A stretch of 15,286 bases of DNA from NCBI GenBank assembly GCA_035649235.1, contig DASRJX010000178.1, positions 1-15,286 on the forward strand, written 5' to 3'. The position numbers and the translations under genes are program-made. This document shows, piece by piece, positions 14,111 to 15,286 of this stretch; the stretch's first letter is position 1, and each line of letters starts with the position of its first letter. Under the pieces are notes generated by a model, which did not search any database, was not told the origin of the DNA, and saw only the letters and a list, made by a program, of their open reading frames with translations. The DNA is from DASRJX01 sp035649235 (GTDB lineage: Bacteria; Acidobacteriota; Polarisedimenticolia; Gp22-AA2).

Positions 14111-14881
14111 TCAGGCGCCGGCGCCGGGCACCAGCCGGGCCCAGGCGTAGACGAGGCCGAAGGCCAGGCTGCACGCCCCCGTGGCGATGCGGATCGACCG
14201 GTTCAGGCCAGGGCTTCCGGCCGTGGCGGCGAACGGCAGGCCGATGAGGAGGCTCATGAACGCCATGCCGCCTATCGACCCGGCGCCGAAGACCAGGAGA
14301 TAGGCGGCGCCGAGCGGGAGCGACCGGATCTGGGCCAGGACGAGAAGCGTCAGCGCCGCCGACCCGGCGAGTCCGTGGAGGATCCCGACGGCGAAGGGCT
14401 TGAGCCCACCCCACCCGGCCGCGTGCGCGTGGTGCGCATCGGGCGTCGCGTGCTCCGATCGGCCCTCAGGCTCGGGGAGATGCGCGTCGTCGCTGTCGTG
14501 GAAGTGCAGGTGCCGGTGCCACCGGCCGCCGTGGACGTGGAGATGGGAGTGTACGTCGGGGCGCGACCGGAGCGCCCGCGCCAGGGCCGTGCCCCCGAGG
14601 ACGATGATCATGAGCGCGACGCAGGACTCCAGGAGCCGGGCCGCGCGCTCGGGGATCACCAGGTTGAGGCCGAGGACGAACAGGCCGGCGACCAGGACCG
14701 AGACTGTGTGACCGGCGCCCCACAGCGCCCCGGTCCAGACGGCGGCCTTGAGCCCGCGGCGCTCGCTGACGATGGCGCCGACCGCAGCGATGTGGTCGGC
14801 CTCGGTCGCGTGCCGCAGTCCGAACAGGAGCCCGAGACCGAGAACACCGAGGGCGGCAGGCGTCGGGGCGACCTCGATCAT
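14111..14881 (-). CDS. Nickel/cobalt transporter family membrane protein (UreH/NiCoT-like) with His-rich loop
   Basis: Predicted inner-membrane transporter for Ni2+ or Co2+, 256 aa. The first helix carries the family signature as RHATEADHI (23-31), keeping H-x4-D-H (His24, Asp29, His30) but with Glu where NiCoT permeases usually have Asp. GHTVSV (57-62), GILHGLAGSAA (166-176) and a GSIGGM stretch (201-206) are further family blocks. Six or so hydrophobic segments surround a hydrophilic loop at about 108-156 that holds 13 His in under 50 residues, suggesting metal binding. Length and His loop fit UreH/SbtA-type or short NiCoT proteins rather than eight-helix HoxN. No urease, hydrogenase or cobalamin gene is in the window, so the metal is not decided. 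The ATG at 14881 is preceded by TACCAT six bases upstream and no Shine-Dalgarno. The open frame to 14998 has no family similarity. Confidence 0.87.
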   Translation of the reverse strand: MIEVAPTPAALGVLGLGLLFGLRHATEADHIAAVGAIVSERRGLKAAVWTGALWGAGHTVSVLVAGLFVLGLNLVIPERAARLLESCVALMIIVLGGTALARALRSRPDVHSHLHVHGGRWHRHLHFHDSDDAHLPEPEGRSEHATPDAHHAHAAGWGGLKPFAVGILHGLAGSAALTLLVLAQIRSLPLGAAYLLVFGAGSIGGMAFMSLLIGLPFAATAGSPGLNRSIRIATGACSLAFGLVYAWARLVPGAGA

Positions 14882-14887
14882 GCGTGC

Positions 14888-14893
14888 ATGGTA
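14888..14893 (-). promoter_or_regulatory. Candidate -10 element (TACCAT) for the nickel/cobalt transporter gene
   Basis: Minus-strand TACCAT ends 6 nt before the ATG at 14881. Together with the lack of a Shine-Dalgarno this points to leaderless transcription. No -35 box is recognisable. Confidence 0.35.
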
Positions 14894-15062
14894 GCGCAAG
14901 CCGCCATGGTGGTGCGCAGGTTGTGGAGTCCGGGGGTGGACGGAGCGGATGTGAGGCGCGGCGCCGGCGAACGCTGGAGGGTGCTCACGAACCAACAAGT
15001 CGTTCGCCCTCAGTTCCTTCGGTCCGGGGATTCGTGGTCCGGGGGTTGCTTCCTAGGGGAGC
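14894..15062. other. Short intergenic stretch with a duplicated GGTCCGGGG element
   Basis: No gene is assigned to these roughly 170 bp. GGTCCGGGG occurs at 15021-15029 and 15036-15044, each preceded by TTCG (the second with one or two extra bases). If the downstream frame is a transposase, its left terminal repeat should lie in this stretch, but the matching end is outside the window. Confidence 0.3.
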
Positions 15063-15286
15063 GTGGTCTGGCCGGAAACGCCCGTCGAGCGGCTGCAAGG
15101 CTTTAGGCCGCGATTCTGCCCCTGGCCCGAATGCTCGGAGCACCAACGCTCGGCGCCCGGTTACCGCTTCCATCGTCATGGGGCCTTCGCCACCGTGCGA
15201 CGGCCGAAGATTCCTCGGTTCCGTTGCCTCACCTGTGGCCGGGCGTTCTCGCGGCAGTCGTTCGCGACCTCCTATTACCTCAAGCG
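15063..15286 (+). CDS. Partial zinc-ribbon protein, probable transposase N-terminus, cut by window end
   Basis: An open frame from GTG 15063 (after a TAG at 15054) runs off the end of the window with 74 codons visible. It encodes a four-cysteine zinc ribbon: Cys19 and Cys24 in FCPWPEC, then Cys55 and Cys58 in FRCLTCGRAFS, with a basic stretch between (RRPKIPRFR) and a TSYYLK ending. This layout, a CPxPxC knuckle then RFRCxxCxRxFS, is typical of the N-terminal DNA-binding part of IS1/IS1595-like and related transposases. Family assignment is from memory of such motifs and no catalytic domain is visible. GGGGA just before the GTG is a weak ribosome-binding site. Whether the gene is intact cannot be seen. 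Confidence 0.55.
   Translation, partial: MVWPETPVERLQGFRPRFCPWPECSEHQRSAPGYRFHRHGAFATVRRPKIPRFRCLTCGRAFSRQSFATSYYLK

Noticed and set aside
14882..15062. Cobalamin or nickel riboswitch upstream of the nickel/cobalt transporter gene
   Set aside because: No B12-box-like or conserved hairpin sequence was found, and the leader appears too short if the TACCAT element is the promoter.

Overview
The window is high-GC bacterial chromosome, densely packed and coding on both strands. It suggests an uncultured soil or sediment bacterium such as an Acidobacteriota-like lineage. The grounds are a strong G/C third-position bias, a long Lhr helicase, a DUF4097 protein rich in GSGD repeats, and mixed Shine-Dalgarno and apparently leaderless starts. 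I cannot fix the phylum from sequence alone. No rRNA, tRNA, CRISPR array, phage or plasmid gene was seen.

Left part (1-3062, minus strand): a compact operon pxpB-pxpC-MFS transporter. PxpB and PxpC are two of the three 5-oxoprolinase subunits; pxpA is not inside the window and may lie past the left edge. The MFS gene lacks only its last few residues. Centre-left (3094-8414, plus strand): lhr, a full-length Lhr-type ATP-dependent helicase of about 1412 aa, overlaps by ATGA the start of an AI-2E/PerM family membrane protein. Only 31 bp separate the divergent pxpB and lhr starts.

Centre (8411-13441): a regulatory block on alternating strands. It holds an AraC-family regulator (minus), a LuxR/NarL-type response regulator with a degenerate receiver (plus), a stand-alone EAL-domain c-di-GMP phosphodiesterase (minus), a secreted DUF4097 protein with nine GSGD repeats (minus), and a sigma-70 family factor (plus). 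Two convergent pairs in this block stop inside the same CTAG tetranucleotide. The sigma gene runs about 247 bp antisense into the 3' end of the next gene.

Right part (13195-15286): a SAM-dependent methyltransferase with a fourfold 18-bp repeat at its 5' end, and a nickel/cobalt-transporter-family membrane protein with a His-rich loop (both minus). Last is the start of a zinc-ribbon protein resembling transposase N-termini (plus), cut by the window end.

I did not find a clearly new multi-gene system. The observations most worth a second look are the recurring -10-like element 6-7 nt before start codons (apparent leaderless genes), the antisense tail of the sigma gene, the paired direct repeat between the DUF4097 and sigma genes, and the two regulators with receiver-like but non-canonical N-termini.
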